DNA from: Bacillus thuringiensis
Lineage (GTDB): Bacteria > Bacillota > Bacilli > Bacillales > Bacillaceae_G
Length of the DNA: 64,000 bases
Assembly (NCBI RefSeq): GCF_014932895.1
Contig: NZ_JACYOF010000001.1
Location: forward strand, 496,001 to 560,000
Direction of reading: 5' to 3'
The position numbers and the translations under genes were made by a program. Position 1 is the stretch's first letter. The number at the start of each line of letters is the position of its first letter. Positions 26,551 to 35,638 of this stretch are shown here, one piece after another. The notes under the pieces were generated by a model. That model worked only from the letters and a program-made list of their open reading frames with translations. It did no database searches and had not been told where the DNA came from.

Positions 26551-27183
26551 ATGAATCAAAATAAAAAAGCTATATTAGATATCGTCTTTTATCTCGTATT
26601 TCCATTCCTTATTTGGAAATTTGCAAAGCCTTATATCGATCCTTATTACGCAATGTTAATCTCATCTGTCCCTGGGATTATTTATACACTGTATACGTTT
26701 AAGAAGGAAAAGCAGTTTAACGTGACAGGGTTCTTTATTTTAATTACACTCATTGCTAATACGACGGTAGATTTATTATCTGGATCGGCTGAACGAATGT
26801 TATGGAATGATGCTTATTATCATATCGCGCTCGGCATTATCGTTATATGTTCAATTTTTATAAAAAAACCACTTATGTTATATTTTGCTGCGGACATTGC
26901 AGCGCTACAAGGCCATGACCGCGATAAAAGCCGTGAGCTTTATCGTGATAGTCGTATATATCCAGCTTTGCAATATTTAACGCTATTTTTTGGGCTTCAA
27001 TTTATATTAAAAAGCTTTTTAAAAATTTATTTCATCTCAGTTTTCGGTGTTGATGGCTACGGTGAAATGAGGGCGATTATGACTGCTGTAGGCTGGGGCA
27101 TTTCGATTTGTATCGGAATAGGATTCGTATGGGTGAACAATAAAATACATGCAGTTACTGAAGAAAAAGAATCCGTGCAGTAA
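26551..27183 (+). CDS. VC0807-like membrane protein
   Basis: A 210-residue membrane protein with six hydrophobic segments (near 7-25, 32-50, 58-75, 88-106, 138-160 and 180-200). The layout and the RMLWNDAYYHIALGI region resemble the VC0807 family of uncharacterised inner-membrane proteins. AAGGAGG lies nine nt before the ATG at 26551. It stands alone with its own terminator. Function unknown. Confidence 0.75.
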   Translation: MNQNKKAILDIVFYLVFPFLIWKFAKPYIDPYYAMLISSVPGIIYTLYTFKKEKQFNVTGFFILITLIANTTVDLLSGSAERMLWNDAYYHIALGIIVICSIFIKKPLMLYFAADIAALQGHDRDKSRELYRDSRIYPALQYLTLFFGLQFILKSFLKIYFISVFGVDGYGEMRAIMTAVGWGISICIGIGFVWVNNKIHAVTEEKESVQ

Positions 27184-27225
27184 ATAAAAATCCCCTAGTG
27201 TATGATGCTACTAGGGGATTTTTAT
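27184..27225 (+). terminator. Strong terminator
   Basis: ATAAAAATCCCCTAG and CTAGGGGATTTTTAT form a perfect 15-bp stem. Confidence 0.88.
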
Positions 27226-27248
27226 TTTGCTAGACATATGACTACAAG

Positions 27249-27449
27249 TTAACTTGATTTTTTCCTTTTACTTTTTACGTTTCGATAAAACAAAGTAGCG
27301 CTCAGCGGCATAACACCAAACCATTTATTCAAAAATGGCTCTTTTTCAGCACGGCGCTGTTCTTTCTTTTGTTTACGATCTTCTTTTGGAGCATCCATAT
27401 AGGACACAAACTGTTGCGTCACAAAGCGTACATAATCATTAGTAGACAT
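27249..27449 (-). CDS. yqzE: YqzE-family protein
   Basis: A 66-residue basic protein (MSTNDYVRFVTQQFVSYMD, then a run of Lys/Arg/Glu, then a hydrophobic stretch with MPLSATLFYRNVK). It belongs to the YqzE family, which in B. subtilis also lies between the comG operon and aroK. GAGGTGATG stands upstream. Function unknown. Confidence 0.82.
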   Translation of the reverse strand: MSTNDYVRFVTQQFVSYMDAPKEDRKQKKEQRRAEKEPFLNKWFGVMPLSATLFYRNVKSKRKKSS

Positions 27450-27488
27450 ATTATCATCACCTCTACTTGATTAGTATGTCCAATTTTT

Positions 27489-27986
27489 TTATACATTAAT
27501 CTTCGCCTTTAATTCATTCATAATTTGTTCTACCGACTTATTTGTTGTATCAATATAAATCTCTGCCTCCTCATAATAAGCTCGGCGCGATTCAAATTTC
27601 GTTACAAATGCATCTATATCCTTTTTCTGAAATAGCGGACGTGTCGTATCTTCACGGAGTCTTTCTGCAATTACATGCGGATCGCAATATAAATACACGA
27701 CAGTTCCGTTCTCTTTCATCCACTTTCGATTTTCTGCTCGTTCAATAATTCCTCCACCAGTTGTAATAATGGCATTATGAACCGGTAGTGAACGTAGCAT
27801 TTCACTTTCATATTCCCGAAAAGCCATTTCACCTTCTTCCGCAAAAATATGCCGAATCGCCTTCTCTTGCTTTTCTTCGATTTTTTGATCAGTATCTACA
27901 ACATCCATTTGAAGTTCTTTACTTAACGCTTTTCCAATTGTTGTTTTCCCAGCTCCCATATAGCCGGTTATGTATATAGATTTCAT
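27489..27986 (-). CDS. aroK: Shikimate kinase
   Basis: ATP-dependent phosphorylation of shikimate, fifth step of the shikimate pathway. The protein has 165 residues with the P-loop GYMGAGKTT at 8-16, the shikimate-binding DTDQKIEEK region near 33-41, the TTGGGI motif near 77 and the lid arginines in [11 protein letters not shown]. The ATG at 27984-27986 has GAGAGG upstream; the five codons before it are not needed. It faces the same way as yqzE and the P4H gene. Confidence 0.95.
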   Translation of the reverse strand: MKSIYITGYMGAGKTTIGKALSKELQMDVVDTDQKIEEKQEKAIRHIFAEEGEMAFREYESEMLRSLPVHNAIITTGGGIIERAENRKWMKENGTVVYLYCDPHVIAERLREDTTRPLFQKKDIDAFVTKFESRRAYYEEAEIYIDTTNKSVEQIMNELKAKINV

Positions 27987-28056
27987 GTTCGTTCCTCTCA
28001 ATCGTTCTTTATTATTTGTTATTATAACGAAAGATGGTACTTTATTTAATAAAAAA

Positions 28057-28093
28057 ACGTTTTGTTCTTCTTATAAAATGAAGAACAAAACGT
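28057..28093 (-). terminator. Terminator of prolyl 4-hydroxylase gene
   Basis: ACGTTTTGTTCTTC and GAAGAACAAAACGT form a perfect 14-bp stem, followed by T's on the minus strand. Confidence 0.88.
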
Positions 28094-28106
28094 AACATAC
28101 TTGCTT

Positions 28107-28757
28107 TTACTTATAAGTACCTCTTCTCACCCACTGCGTTGCAATCCATTTCTCACCTTTCGTTACAGGTGCCCCTCCATGTAACGTAAGCTCATTAAGT
28201 GATTGGTCCTGATAAAAATACTCAAAGTATACTGCCATTCCCTTTCTAGGGTGTACAGAAAGATTTAATTTTGGAAAGAATGTTTCTCCGCCTTCTTCTA
28301 CATCATTTAAGTACATCACGAGAGTACTTATACGATTATTCGCAGCTGACCTACTATGTTCCGCAAAATAATCATAGTGAGCTTTATATTCTTGATCCAC
28401 TGCATAATTTAAAATGTGCAATCCTTCTCCATGCGCTACAGGAACATTCATGATAGACGAGATTCGTTTTTCAATCTTCGAAGTAAGCTCATTCTCTTCC
28501 AAAAATGCACCGCTACTTGTTCGAATATCATTTACATCACGTGATGAACCAACTTTAGAACGCTCCATTTTATTTTTAGACAATTCAATTAATTCTTCGC
28601 ATTCTTCATCACTTAATACATTTGCTAATACGACAATAAGAGGTTCTTCGAATTTTGAAATAATTTGTATTTCCCTATCTTCTGTCATAATCGCATTTCC
28701 TTTATGATCAAAAATAGTTTGTTCCTTATTTTCACCTATTTGATTGTTATTTGTCAT
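28107..28757 (-). CDS. Prolyl 4-hydroxylase, 2-oxoglutarate/Fe(II)-dependent
   Basis: A 216-residue oxygenase matching the B. anthracis collagen-type prolyl 4-hydroxylase, whose crystal structure is known. The iron ligands are His127 and Asp129 (HYDYF) and His193 (LHGGAP), with a 2-oxoglutarate-binding lysine in TKGEKW. Hydroxylation of proline in collagen-like proteins or in EF-Tu is described for this family; the target here is not evident. It has no signal peptide. It is a single gene between comG and aroK. Confidence 0.92.
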   Translation of the reverse strand: MTNNNQIGENKEQTIFDHKGNAIMTEDREIQIISKFEEPLIVVLANVLSDEECEELIELSKNKMERSKVGSSRDVNDIRTSSGAFLEENELTSKIEKRISSIMNVPVAHGEGLHILNYAVDQEYKAHYDYFAEHSRSAANNRISTLVMYLNDVEEGGETFFPKLNLSVHPRKGMAVYFEYFYQDQSLNELTLHGGAPVTKGEKWIATQWVRRGTYK

Positions 28758-28929
28758 TTCCCTATTCTCCCTAAAAAAAGATTGGATAGCATGAATATAT
28801 CATATTCTTTCTACCTTTCTCTTTTTTGAGAAAATTTAAACTTTTAATCGTTATATTTATCCATTTCCCCCAAAAAATTGACGCTCTTCACAATGAAAAT
28901 TCATCGTTTTACTTCGCATATTTTATCTA

Positions 28930-29301
28930 TCATCCTTCTATCCAATCATATATTTTCTCATCCTCTTTTCTATACCGGAAGCTCACCGTATAGAAAATTC
29001 TTTGTTTTGTCTCGCACTGCAAAGAAACGATAACCATATCATTTTCAAATCCGTACTTCCCACTCGCCTTTCCCTTTTCATACTGAAAGAAAAATGTACC
29101 ATCTCTTTCTATTTTCTGTAAGTCTTTTTTTATATCTGCAATAGCTCGATTCATCAATTCCTCCATTAAAAATTTTTGTTCTGTTTCAATATAAAAATTT
29201 TTATCAGAAAGCAACATATTCGTTTCGTATACAAAAAAAGAAGTCAATAAAACAAGAAAGATGATTGTTCCAGGCATTGTAAATCCATCTTGTTTTCTCA
29301 T
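28930..29301 (-). CDS. comGG: Competence pseudopilus protein ComGG
   Basis: Minor pseudopilin of the DNA-uptake machine (123 residues). The N-terminus has a prepilin-like hydrophobic stretch (DGFTMPGTIIFLVLLTSFFVY) without the Glu5 of true pilins, as usual for ComGG. The start overlaps the comGF stop by four nt. It is the last gene of comG, identified mainly by place and layout. Confidence 0.85.
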   Translation of the reverse strand: MRKQDGFTMPGTIIFLVLLTSFFVYETNMLLSDKNFYIETEQKFLMEELMNRAIADIKKDLQKIERDGTFFFQYEKGKASGKYGFENDMVIVSLQCETKQRIFYTVSFRYRKEDEKIYDWIEG

Positions 29302-29768
29302 ATGGACCTTCCCATTTCGCTATATCGTACAGTTACACCTTCATATCTTTTCCCGCTAGTATCTTTCACATTTATAAATAGCAAATGAGGTGTTAGTTTG
29401 TATGAAACCATTTCAACTTTTTGCAATAAAACTTCTCTTCCGCGCATATTCACTTTTCTTATAAGATGACTATTTACTTTTTCATACGTCACTTCCTCCC
29501 CATTACGCAGACGAAAACGTAAAATGCTCTCTCCATTTCCAAGAGTTATATTTTCCCCAAATGATACTTCACGAAACTCCAATTGTATTTGTCCTAAAAA
29601 CACATCCCACTCCCAATCATTTAACCCTTTTAACTGCTTATTTTCCATTCCTATAAAATGAAATCTTGGTAAGAGTAAAAAGAACAGTGATAACAGAAGC
29701 AAACATACGATCATTTCTATTAATGTAAATCCAATTTCTAATTTGTTTTTTCTCCTGCATAAAAGCAT
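29298..29768 (-). CDS. comGF: Competence pseudopilus protein ComGF
   Basis: Minor pseudopilin, about 156 residues, with the prepilin motif IGFTLIEMIVCLLLL after a short basic leader. The exact start is uncertain: the ATG at 29766-29768 has GAAGGGAAG about 14 nt upstream, and an in-frame ATG 14 codons earlier has no ribosome site. It overlaps both comGE and comGG. Confidence 0.87.
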   Translation of the reverse strand: MLLCRRKNKLEIGFTLIEMIVCLLLLSLFFLLLPRFHFIGMENKQLKGLNDWEWDVFLGQIQLEFREVSFGENITLGNGESILRFRLRNGEEVTYEKVNSHLIRKVNMRGREVLLQKVEMVSYKLTPHLLFINVKDTSGKRYEGVTVRYSEMGRSI

Positions 29769-30064
29769 TGTTTCATCGTTCTTCCCTTCACATCTTTCCA
29801 CATAGCACAAACTTCATTTCCTCCCCAATATGTGTAATACACAATTCCGTTTATGACTTTTTCTTTCGCTCGTTGTTCCTCATTCTCATACATATATAGG
29901 GCTGCTTCTTTTTTTAATAATACGAATGCCTTATAGCGGATTTGTATATTTTTTCTTTCTTGCATAACCAATACTGTTTGTGGCAGTAGTAACGATACCA
30001 CCATTATTAGTAAACTTAGTGCCACAAGCATTTCAGCCATTACTGACCCTTTTTGGCATTTCAC
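29738..30064 (-). CDS. comGE: Competence pseudopilus protein ComGE
   Basis: Minor pseudopilin of about 108 residues. The GTG at 30062-30064 follows GAGGGAG and gives the leader VKCQKGSVMAEMLVALSLL. The class III cleavage site is less typical here (GS rather than GF). It overlaps the end of comGD by 32 nt, pointing to coupled translation. Confidence 0.83.
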   Translation of the reverse strand: MKCQKGSVMAEMLVALSLLIMVVSLLLPQTVLVMQERKNIQIRYKAFVLLKKEAALYMYENEEQRAKEKVINGIVYYTYWGGNEVCAMWKDVKGRTMKQCFYAGEKTN

Positions 30065-30488
30065 GATACATAAATCTCCCTCTTCCAAGCTGAAATACAA
30101 TCTGATATTTATAACTTCGATACGAAAGTAAAATCGTGCCACCTTTATTAATATTTCCGCTCGGATTATATGTCATCGGATTTGGAAAAGTATACAAATC
30201 AATTTGTATATCGTTATCATAGTCTCTCTGCACAATAGAATGATTCGTACCTGATTCTCCAATGTAGTATACATTCTTCTCCTTATACCACCGTAACGTA
30301 TAATGTGTTTGACGGTTTATCGCTAATTGCTGCATATACAAAATATCATTGGAAAACTGTCTCAAAAATTGTTCAACTTTTTGTTTTTCATATAATGAAT
30401 GAACGTTAAAATACGTAACCATACTCAATACAGAAATTGCAAATAGAACGAGCAACATTTCTAAAAGAGTAAATCCTTTTTGTTTCAC
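30033..30488 (-). CDS. comGD: Competence pseudopilus protein ComGD
   Basis: Minor pseudopilin (151 residues) with the textbook leader KQKG|FTLLEMLLVLFAIS. It starts with GTG overlapping the comGC TGA (GTGA). The rest is a beta-rich head domain. Confidence 0.93.
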   Translation of the reverse strand: MKQKGFTLLEMLLVLFAISVLSMVTYFNVHSLYEKQKVEQFLRQFSNDILYMQQLAINRQTHYTLRWYKEKNVYYIGESGTNHSIVQRDYDNDIQIDLYTFPNPMTYNPSGNINKGGTILLSYRSYKYQIVFQLGRGRFMYREMPKRVSNG

Positions 30489-30784
30489 AGTGTCCCGACT
30501 GATACTGTGCCATTATCTGAAATATAAATTGCTTCACCATTCGGACACTTATCAGCTGCAATATATTTTTCATCTATTAGTTCTTTTAATGACGGGATTT
30601 TATTATGTTGTAATTGGTATACTTGTATTTGTGCTTCTACAGATTTCACATATGCTGCACACCCTTTTCCTTGGACCGATGAGCGCTGTGTGACTACATT
30701 TGGAATAATTAATACTAATAATACAGTTATGACAACCATAACTAATAGCATTTCTAAAAGAGTAAACCCTTCCTCATTCTGCAT
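30485..30784 (-). CDS. comGC: Major competence pseudopilin ComGC
   Basis: Major pseudopilin (99 residues). The leader is MQNEEG|FTLLEMLLVMVVI, cleaved by ComC before Phe; the two Cys later in the chain (Cys in GCAAYV and DKCPNG) can form the conserved disulfide. The ATG at 30782-30784 has AGGAGG seven nt upstream; a longer frame overlaps comGB. Confidence 0.95.
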   Translation of the reverse strand: MQNEEGFTLLEMLLVMVVITVLLVLIIPNVVTQRSSVQGKGCAAYVKSVEAQIQVYQLQHNKIPSLKELIDEKYIAADKCPNGEAIYISDNGTVSVGTL

Positions 30785-30795
30785 GTAAGTGCCTC

Positions 30796-31827
30796 CTAAA
30801 CAGAATTCATCATTTGAAACATCGGCATAATCATCGCTAAATACATAAGAACAACTATTCCTCCAATACATGTAAATAAAATCGGTTGAATAATAACTAA
30901 CATATTTTTAATTTTTTGCTCCATTTTTTCCATAATAAGCTCGCTATAGTCACCCAACTCAATCGCTAAATTACCGTTTGCTTGTCCATGCGTAATAATA
31001 TAAGAAAGTTCTTTCTCATAATACCCACTTTTAGCAATGATAGATTGTAACGGTTCTCCTGTAATTAATTGTCGTTCAATCCGGCCCGCTTCATACTGAA
31101 AGAACGGATGGTATTTTTGCTCCATCATTATTGTTAAGGCCTCGAATACTGATAGTCCGCCGTTTAATAAACCACTCAATTGAGTGGAAAAATAATGCGA
31201 ATGCTTTAAAAGAAGAAATGTTCTTATGAGGGGGATACGAAGTATGATTTTTACCCGTTGAATATGTGGGAGCTTCCGAAAATAAAACATATATAAACTA
31301 CACCCAATAATAACGATAAGAATAATGGTAAAAATAATGTAAGGTATTCGTTTAATTGCACTTAAAATTTGTTCTGTAAGTAGCGGGGCTGTAGAACCGA
31401 ACGAACTATACACCATTTCAACCTGTGGTAATAAGAGGAGGTTGAAAACAGCAAGCATAATCATTAAAAAGAATGCCAACAACACAGGATACTGCATTAT
31501 TTTCATCATATCTTTCCTATACTTATCCTTCTTATATAGAAGTGCGCTCCCTCGTTGTAACGCAAAAGAAATATCGCCGTGCCGCTCTGCATAAAATAAA
31601 TAACTTAACATCTCCTGGTGAAACATTAATTGATGAAAAGAATCGTGTAGACTTTTTCCATCTTTTAATCCTTCAATCATGTGCTGCAATTGTACTTTCT
31701 TTTCTGACGGTAATTGAAAACGCAAAAATTCTAACGCTTGTAAGAGGGAGTATCCTTTTTCTAATAGTTCTCCTAATCGTTTCAACAATACTACTTGATC
31801 ACTTAAACTCCATGTTTTCTTAAACAT
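30796..31827 (-). CDS. comGB: Competence machine inner-membrane protein ComGB
   Basis: GspF/PilC-type platform protein of about 343 residues with two F domains and three membrane helices (near 115-140, 165-187 and 315-340). It overlaps the comGA stop. I use the second ATG (31827), which leaves GAAGAAG six nt upstream; two codons earlier is also possible. Confidence 0.93.
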   Translation of the reverse strand: MFKKTWSLSDQVVLLKRLGELLEKGYSLLQALEFLRFQLPSEKKVQLQHMIEGLKDGKSLHDSFHQLMFHQEMLSYLFYAERHGDISFALQRGSALLYKKDKYRKDMMKIMQYPVLLAFFLMIMLAVFNLLLLPQVEMVYSSFGSTAPLLTEQILSAIKRIPYIIFTIILIVIIGCSLYMFYFRKLPHIQRVKIILRIPLIRTFLLLKHSHYFSTQLSGLLNGGLSVFEALTIMMEQKYHPFFQYEAGRIERQLITGEPLQSIIAKSGYYEKELSYIITHGQANGNLAIELGDYSELIMEKMEQKIKNMLVIIQPILFTCIGGIVVLMYLAMIMPMFQMMNSV

Positions 31828-32863
31828 AAACATCTTCTTCTAAAAATCCTAAAGCGTATCCTTTTCGTATTGAAGATTCTAAAGTTTCATGTTTATAAGT
31901 AACACATTCTCCGTTCGCTTCTTTAATCGCTTGTTTTAACTCATATCCATATAACAACTCATAAATGCTCGCTTGCCTTACTTGCCTCATTGATTTGCAT
32001 AAAGTTGAGCACTTCCCTCTGCAAAATGGACATTTCAATTCAACAAGTCGCTGTGCAGCTACAGCCAGTAAAGACTGTTCAATTTCTTGCCTCGTTACGC
32101 CATAATCCATAAATCGTATGATTGCTCCTTTCGCATCATTCGTATGCAGTGTCGTCATTACTAAATGTCCAGTCAAACTTGCTCTTACAGCTATTTTTGC
32201 TGTTTCTTCATCACGGATTTCACCAACTAAAATAATATCTGGATCATGACGTAAAATAGCCTTTAATCCCGTCTCATATGTGATACCTGCTTTTTCATTT
32301 ATTTGAATTTGTAATAAATCGTCCTTTCTTTTTTCAACTGGATCTTCAAGTGTAACAATGCGGCGTGTTTTCCTTTTTCTAATTACCTCTAATAATGCAT
32401 ACATTGTTGTTGTCTTACCGGAACCGGTTGGTCCAGTAAATACAAGTAATCCATGAGAATGATATAAAAAAGAGAGTAGTTTTTCCGCTGTACTTGGAAA
32501 TAACGAAAGATGAGATAATGGCTGAACAGATGCTTGTAAATGAAGGCGAATAACGAGACTTTCTTGATATACTGTTGGAAGTGTTGAAAGGCGTAAATAA
32601 GCTTCTTGTCCATCAATTTGTAAATATAACGAACCGTTTTGCGGCTTCCTTCTCTCCCCTATATCCATTGAAGCTAAAAATTTAAAGTGCGAAACAAGCT
32701 TTTCTCCAAATTCCTTTTCAATACACCGTCTCGTAATTAAATCTTTTCCTATACGCAGTTGAACCACTACGTCCTTCTGCCGGGGCACAATATGTAAGTC
32801 TGACGCTTGCACCCTACATGCTTCCTTCAAAATTGTATTTGCAAAATTTTCAATCCCATTCAT
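31820..32863 (-). CDS. comGA: Competence machine traffic ATPase ComGA
   Basis: GspE/PilB-type hexameric ATPase (347 residues) that drives pseudopilus assembly for DNA uptake. The Walker A is GPTGSGKT at 144-151, the Asp box LEDPVE and the Walker B LVGEIRDEETA follow, and a zinc-type cluster CPFCRGKCSTLC is near residue 295. AGGAGGG stands before the ATG at 32861-32863. First gene of comG; all seven frames are intact. ComK control is expected from the family but I could not confirm a clean ComK box. Confidence 0.95.
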   Translation of the reverse strand: MNGIENFANTILKEACRVQASDLHIVPRQKDVVVQLRIGKDLITRRCIEKEFGEKLVSHFKFLASMDIGERRKPQNGSLYLQIDGQEAYLRLSTLPTVYQESLVIRLHLQASVQPLSHLSLFPSTAEKLLSFLYHSHGLLVFTGPTGSGKTTTMYALLEVIRKRKTRRIVTLEDPVEKRKDDLLQIQINEKAGITYETGLKAILRHDPDIILVGEIRDEETAKIAVRASLTGHLVMTTLHTNDAKGAIIRFMDYGVTRQEIEQSLLAVAAQRLVELKCPFCRGKCSTLCKSMRQVRQASIYELLYGYELKQAIKEANGECVTYKHETLESSIRKGYALGFLEEDVYV

Positions 32864-33069
32864 CACTTTTTCCCTCCTCACTATGTATATAGCATGAAAA
32901 AACAAGCAAGGAAAATTGAAACTTTTGTATTTTCATTAGAGAGAAAAGGAAAAATATGTTTGTGAAATTATGAACAATTTCTGAATTATTATCTAAAATT
33001 ACCTATATGTATGTTTATCTGTATTATAATGTTATTATCTTGGATAAAGTGATAAAGGTGGAGATCCTC

Positions 33070-33765
33070 ATGGAACAAGCTTTAAAAATTACAGGCGTAT
33101 TATCTGATCCAACTCGTTATTACATTTATAAATATATTTCTCAAAAACATAGTTACGTAACTGTACAAGAAATTGCAGATGAGTTTGACATTCATCCAAA
33201 CGTAGCACGTTTACATTTATCTAAATTAGAAGATGTTCATATGCTAAAATCAGAAACAAAAAAAACTGGAAAAGGCGGAAGACCAAGCAGATTATATGTA
33301 TTATCTGAAGATGTCATCCAATTACAATTTCCATTTCGCGATTATCAATTATTAGCAAAAATAGCGTTTAATTCTCTCCTTAGCCTTGGGGCTGCTGGTG
33401 AAAAAGCGCTATATGAAACAGGAAAACAATTTGGAGCAGAATTAATGCAACAACATATGCAGCGCTTACATGTGAGTGAAGATGATTTAACAGTAGAACA
33501 AAAAGTTCAAATTGCAAAAGAAGCATTCTCAACAGCTGGTTTATCACCTACATTTGAATTAAGTGCAGATGGAACAAAAATTTTCTATGACGTACACAAT
33601 TGTCCATTTAAAGAAGTTGCTGTTAATCACCCAACTGAAATTTGTAATATGCATGGAGATATGATGAAAGGGATTTTTGAAATCCTATTCCCTAACATGG
33701 AATTAACACGAAATGATAGTCTATTAGATGGATGTAAATCTTGTAATTATAAACTAACAATTTAA
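33070..33765 (+). CDS. ArsR-type HTH regulator with C-terminal Cys cluster, SufR-like
   Basis: A 231-residue regulator. The N-terminal winged HTH covers about 1-80 (LSDPTRYYIYKYI; VQEIADEFDIHPNVARLHLSKL); the C-terminal half ends with Cys178-x13-Cys192-x29-Cys222-x2-Cys225. That layout resembles SufR-type sensors holding an iron-sulfur cluster. GGTGGAG precedes the ATG at 33070. It is divergent from comGA. No suf genes are in the window, so its targets are not evident; the Fe-S role is inferred. Confidence 0.8.
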   Translation: MEQALKITGVLSDPTRYYIYKYISQKHSYVTVQEIADEFDIHPNVARLHLSKLEDVHMLKSETKKTGKGGRPSRLYVLSEDVIQLQFPFRDYQLLAKIAFNSLLSLGAAGEKALYETGKQFGAELMQQHMQRLHVSEDDLTVEQKVQIAKEAFSTAGLSPTFELSADGTKIFYDVHNCPFKEVAVNHPTEICNMHGDMMKGIFEILFPNMELTRNDSLLDGCKSCNYKLTI

Positions 33766-33775
33766 TCTCCCTTAT

Positions 33776-33805
33776 AAAAGAAGCCAATTATAATTGGCTT
33801 CTTTT
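33776..33805. terminator. Terminator, perfect 30-bp palindrome
   Basis: AAAAGAAGCCAATTA followed directly by TAATTGGCTTCTTTT, ten nt after the regulator's stop. Confidence 0.88.
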
Positions 33806-33888
33806 ATATGAACGAATATTTACAATAGTAAGAAAAATAAACTATAATGAGGAGAGGTTTACTTTTTCTAGAAAAGGAGGGAGATGGC

Positions 33889-34131
33889 ATGGAGCGCATG
33901 TTTCGCGTTCTCGGCTTTTGGACTGGAATTTTCTCGGTTATGTTTTACGTAGGGGATATGCATTCGACTGCACTACTATTTTTAGGACAAACAGGTTTCT
34001 TCGTACTTTTAAGCTATTTAAAATTAACAGAGCGTATGTATATATACGTATTCGGGGCGTATTTAACTGTTTTCTTCATAGGATTTACATACTACACGAC
34101 GTTTTTACTTGTCCCTGGAGCTGGACATTAA
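33889..34131 (+). CDS. yqgY: DUF2626 membrane protein YqgY
   Basis: An 80-residue protein with three hydrophobic segments (about 6-22, 26-43 and 49-70), matching the DUF2626/YqgY family. AAGGAGG stands nine nt before the ATG; an upstream frame start overlaps it. Function unknown. B. subtilis yqgY is also near comG. Confidence 0.82.
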   Translation: MERMFRVLGFWTGIFSVMFYVGDMHSTALLFLGQTGFFVLLSYLKLTERMYIYVFGAYLTVFFIGFTYYTTFLLVPGAGH

Positions 34132-34154
34132 AAGATGGCAATTTGCCATCTTTT
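34130..34154 (+). terminator. Terminator of yqgY
   Basis: AAAAGATGGC and GCCATCTTTT form the stem around AATTT, followed by more T's. Confidence 0.87.
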
Positions 34155-34176
34155 TTTTAATCCCGCAATTTCCTAG

Positions 34177-34205
34177 TTGACTTATAGGTTTTATTACCTT
34201 ATATT
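34177..34205 (+). promoter_or_regulatory. Sigma-A promoter of tcyP
   Basis: TTGACT, 17 nt, TATATT, 33 nt before the start codon. Confidence 0.7.
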
Positions 34206-34238
34206 CTATATAACAGATTGGAATTAGGGGGAATCAAC

Positions 34239-35633
34239 ATGAATACACTGCTTGTCGGAATTAACGTTGCAGTCATGCTCATTTTAGTTGGCGTATTATA
34301 TTATATGCAACGTAAGCATGTATCTTTTAATAAACGTGTATTTACTGCTTTAGGAGTCGGAATTATATTTGGTCTTATATTACAATTTATTTATGAGCCT
34401 ACTTCTAAGATAATTATTGAATCAAATAACTGGTTTGGCTTAATTGGTAACGGTTATGTGAAATTGCTTCAAATGATCGTTATGCCACTTATTTTAGTAT
34501 CTATTATTTCAGCATTTACAAAATTACAGTTAACAAAAAATCTTGGTAAAATTAGTGGTCTTATCATCGGAATTTTAATTCTTACTACAGGAATTGCTGC
34601 AGCTGTCGGTATCGCTGCAAGTGCAGGATTTGATGTATCGGCAACAGGCTTACAACAAGGTGATGCAGAATCTGCTCGTTTGAAGCTAGTTGAAGAAAGA
34701 TTTACTTCTATTGAAAAGACAACAATTCCAGACAAATTATTAGAACTACTACCTACAAATCCGTTTCTTGATCTAACAGGTGCTCGTCCAACATCAACAA
34801 TTTCTGTTGTAATATTTGCAGCCTTTATCGGTATTGCCTTTATAGGTGTAAAACGAAAATATCCAGAACAAGCAGAGCTATTTAAGAAGATGCTTGATGC
34901 TGTATATGCAATCGTAATGCGTATGGTAACATTAATTTTACGCCTTACTCCATACGGTGTGTTAGCTCTTATGGCAAAAACGGTTGCTGGTAGCGATATT
35001 AACGCGATTTTAAAACTTGGTAACTTCGTGTTAGCGTCTTACGTTGCACTTATCGTAATGTTTATTATTCACTTATTACTAATCGCACTATCTGGTTTAA
35101 ATCCAATTCAATATTTAAAAAAGGTGTTCCCTGTATTAACATTTGCGTTCACATCTCGTTCTAGTGCTGGTGCAATGCCATTAAATATTGAAGCCCAAAA
35201 AGAAAAACTTGGTATTTCTGAAGGGATTGCAAACTTTGCAGCTTCATTCGGGGTATCTATCGGTCAAAACGGTTGCGCAGGTATTTATCCAGCGATGCTT
35301 GCCATGATGGTCGCTCCAACTGTAGGAATTGATCCATTACAACCACAATTTATTTTAACTTTAATCGCTGTTGTTGCTATTAGCTCATTCGGGGTTGCAG
35401 GTGTTGGTGGTGGTGCAACATTCGCAGCGTTAATCGTACTTTCTACAATGAACTTACCAATCGGCATTGTCGCTCTTGTTATCTCGGTTGAACCATTAAT
35501 CGATATGGGCCGTACAGCTCTTAACGTAAGTGGTTCTATGACAGCTGGTCTTATTTCTAGTAAATGGCTTGGTGAATTAGATCAAGATACGTACAATCAA
35601 GATGATACAAAAACTGGTGAAATTGCTTCATAA
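34239..35633 (+). CDS. tcyP: L-cystine:sodium/proton symporter TcyP
   Basis: A 464-residue DAACS (dicarboxylate/amino acid:cation) symporter that takes up cystine, giving cysteine and hence methionine sulfur. Eight hydrophobic helices and two hairpin loops are visible; the Ser-rich TSRSSAGAMPLNIE stretch and GISEGIANFAASFG fit HP1 and TM7. The start MNTLLVGINVAVM matches B. subtilis YhcL/TcyP. GGGGGAATC precedes the ATG at 34239. Confidence 0.93.
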   Translation: MNTLLVGINVAVMLILVGVLYYMQRKHVSFNKRVFTALGVGIIFGLILQFIYEPTSKIIIESNNWFGLIGNGYVKLLQMIVMPLILVSIISAFTKLQLTKNLGKISGLIIGILILTTGIAAAVGIAASAGFDVSATGLQQGDAESARLKLVEERFTSIEKTTIPDKLLELLPTNPFLDLTGARPTSTISVVIFAAFIGIAFIGVKRKYPEQAELFKKMLDAVYAIVMRMVTLILRLTPYGVLALMAKTVAGSDINAILKLGNFVLASYVALIVMFIIHLLLIALSGLNPIQYLKKVFPVLTFAFTSRSSAGAMPLNIEAQKEKLGISEGIANFAASFGVSIGQNGCAGIYPAMLAMMVAPTVGIDPLQPQFILTLIAVVAISSFGVAGVGGGATFAALIVLSTMNLPIGIVALVISVEPLIDMGRTALNVSGSMTAGLISSKWLGELDQDTYNQDDTKTGEIAS

Positions 35634-35638
35634 ATAAG

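Noticed and set aside
32864-33069. ComK box between comGA and the ArsR-type gene
   Set aside because: AAAA and TTTT tracts are present, but none has the required AAAA-N5-TTTT pairs at proper spacing.
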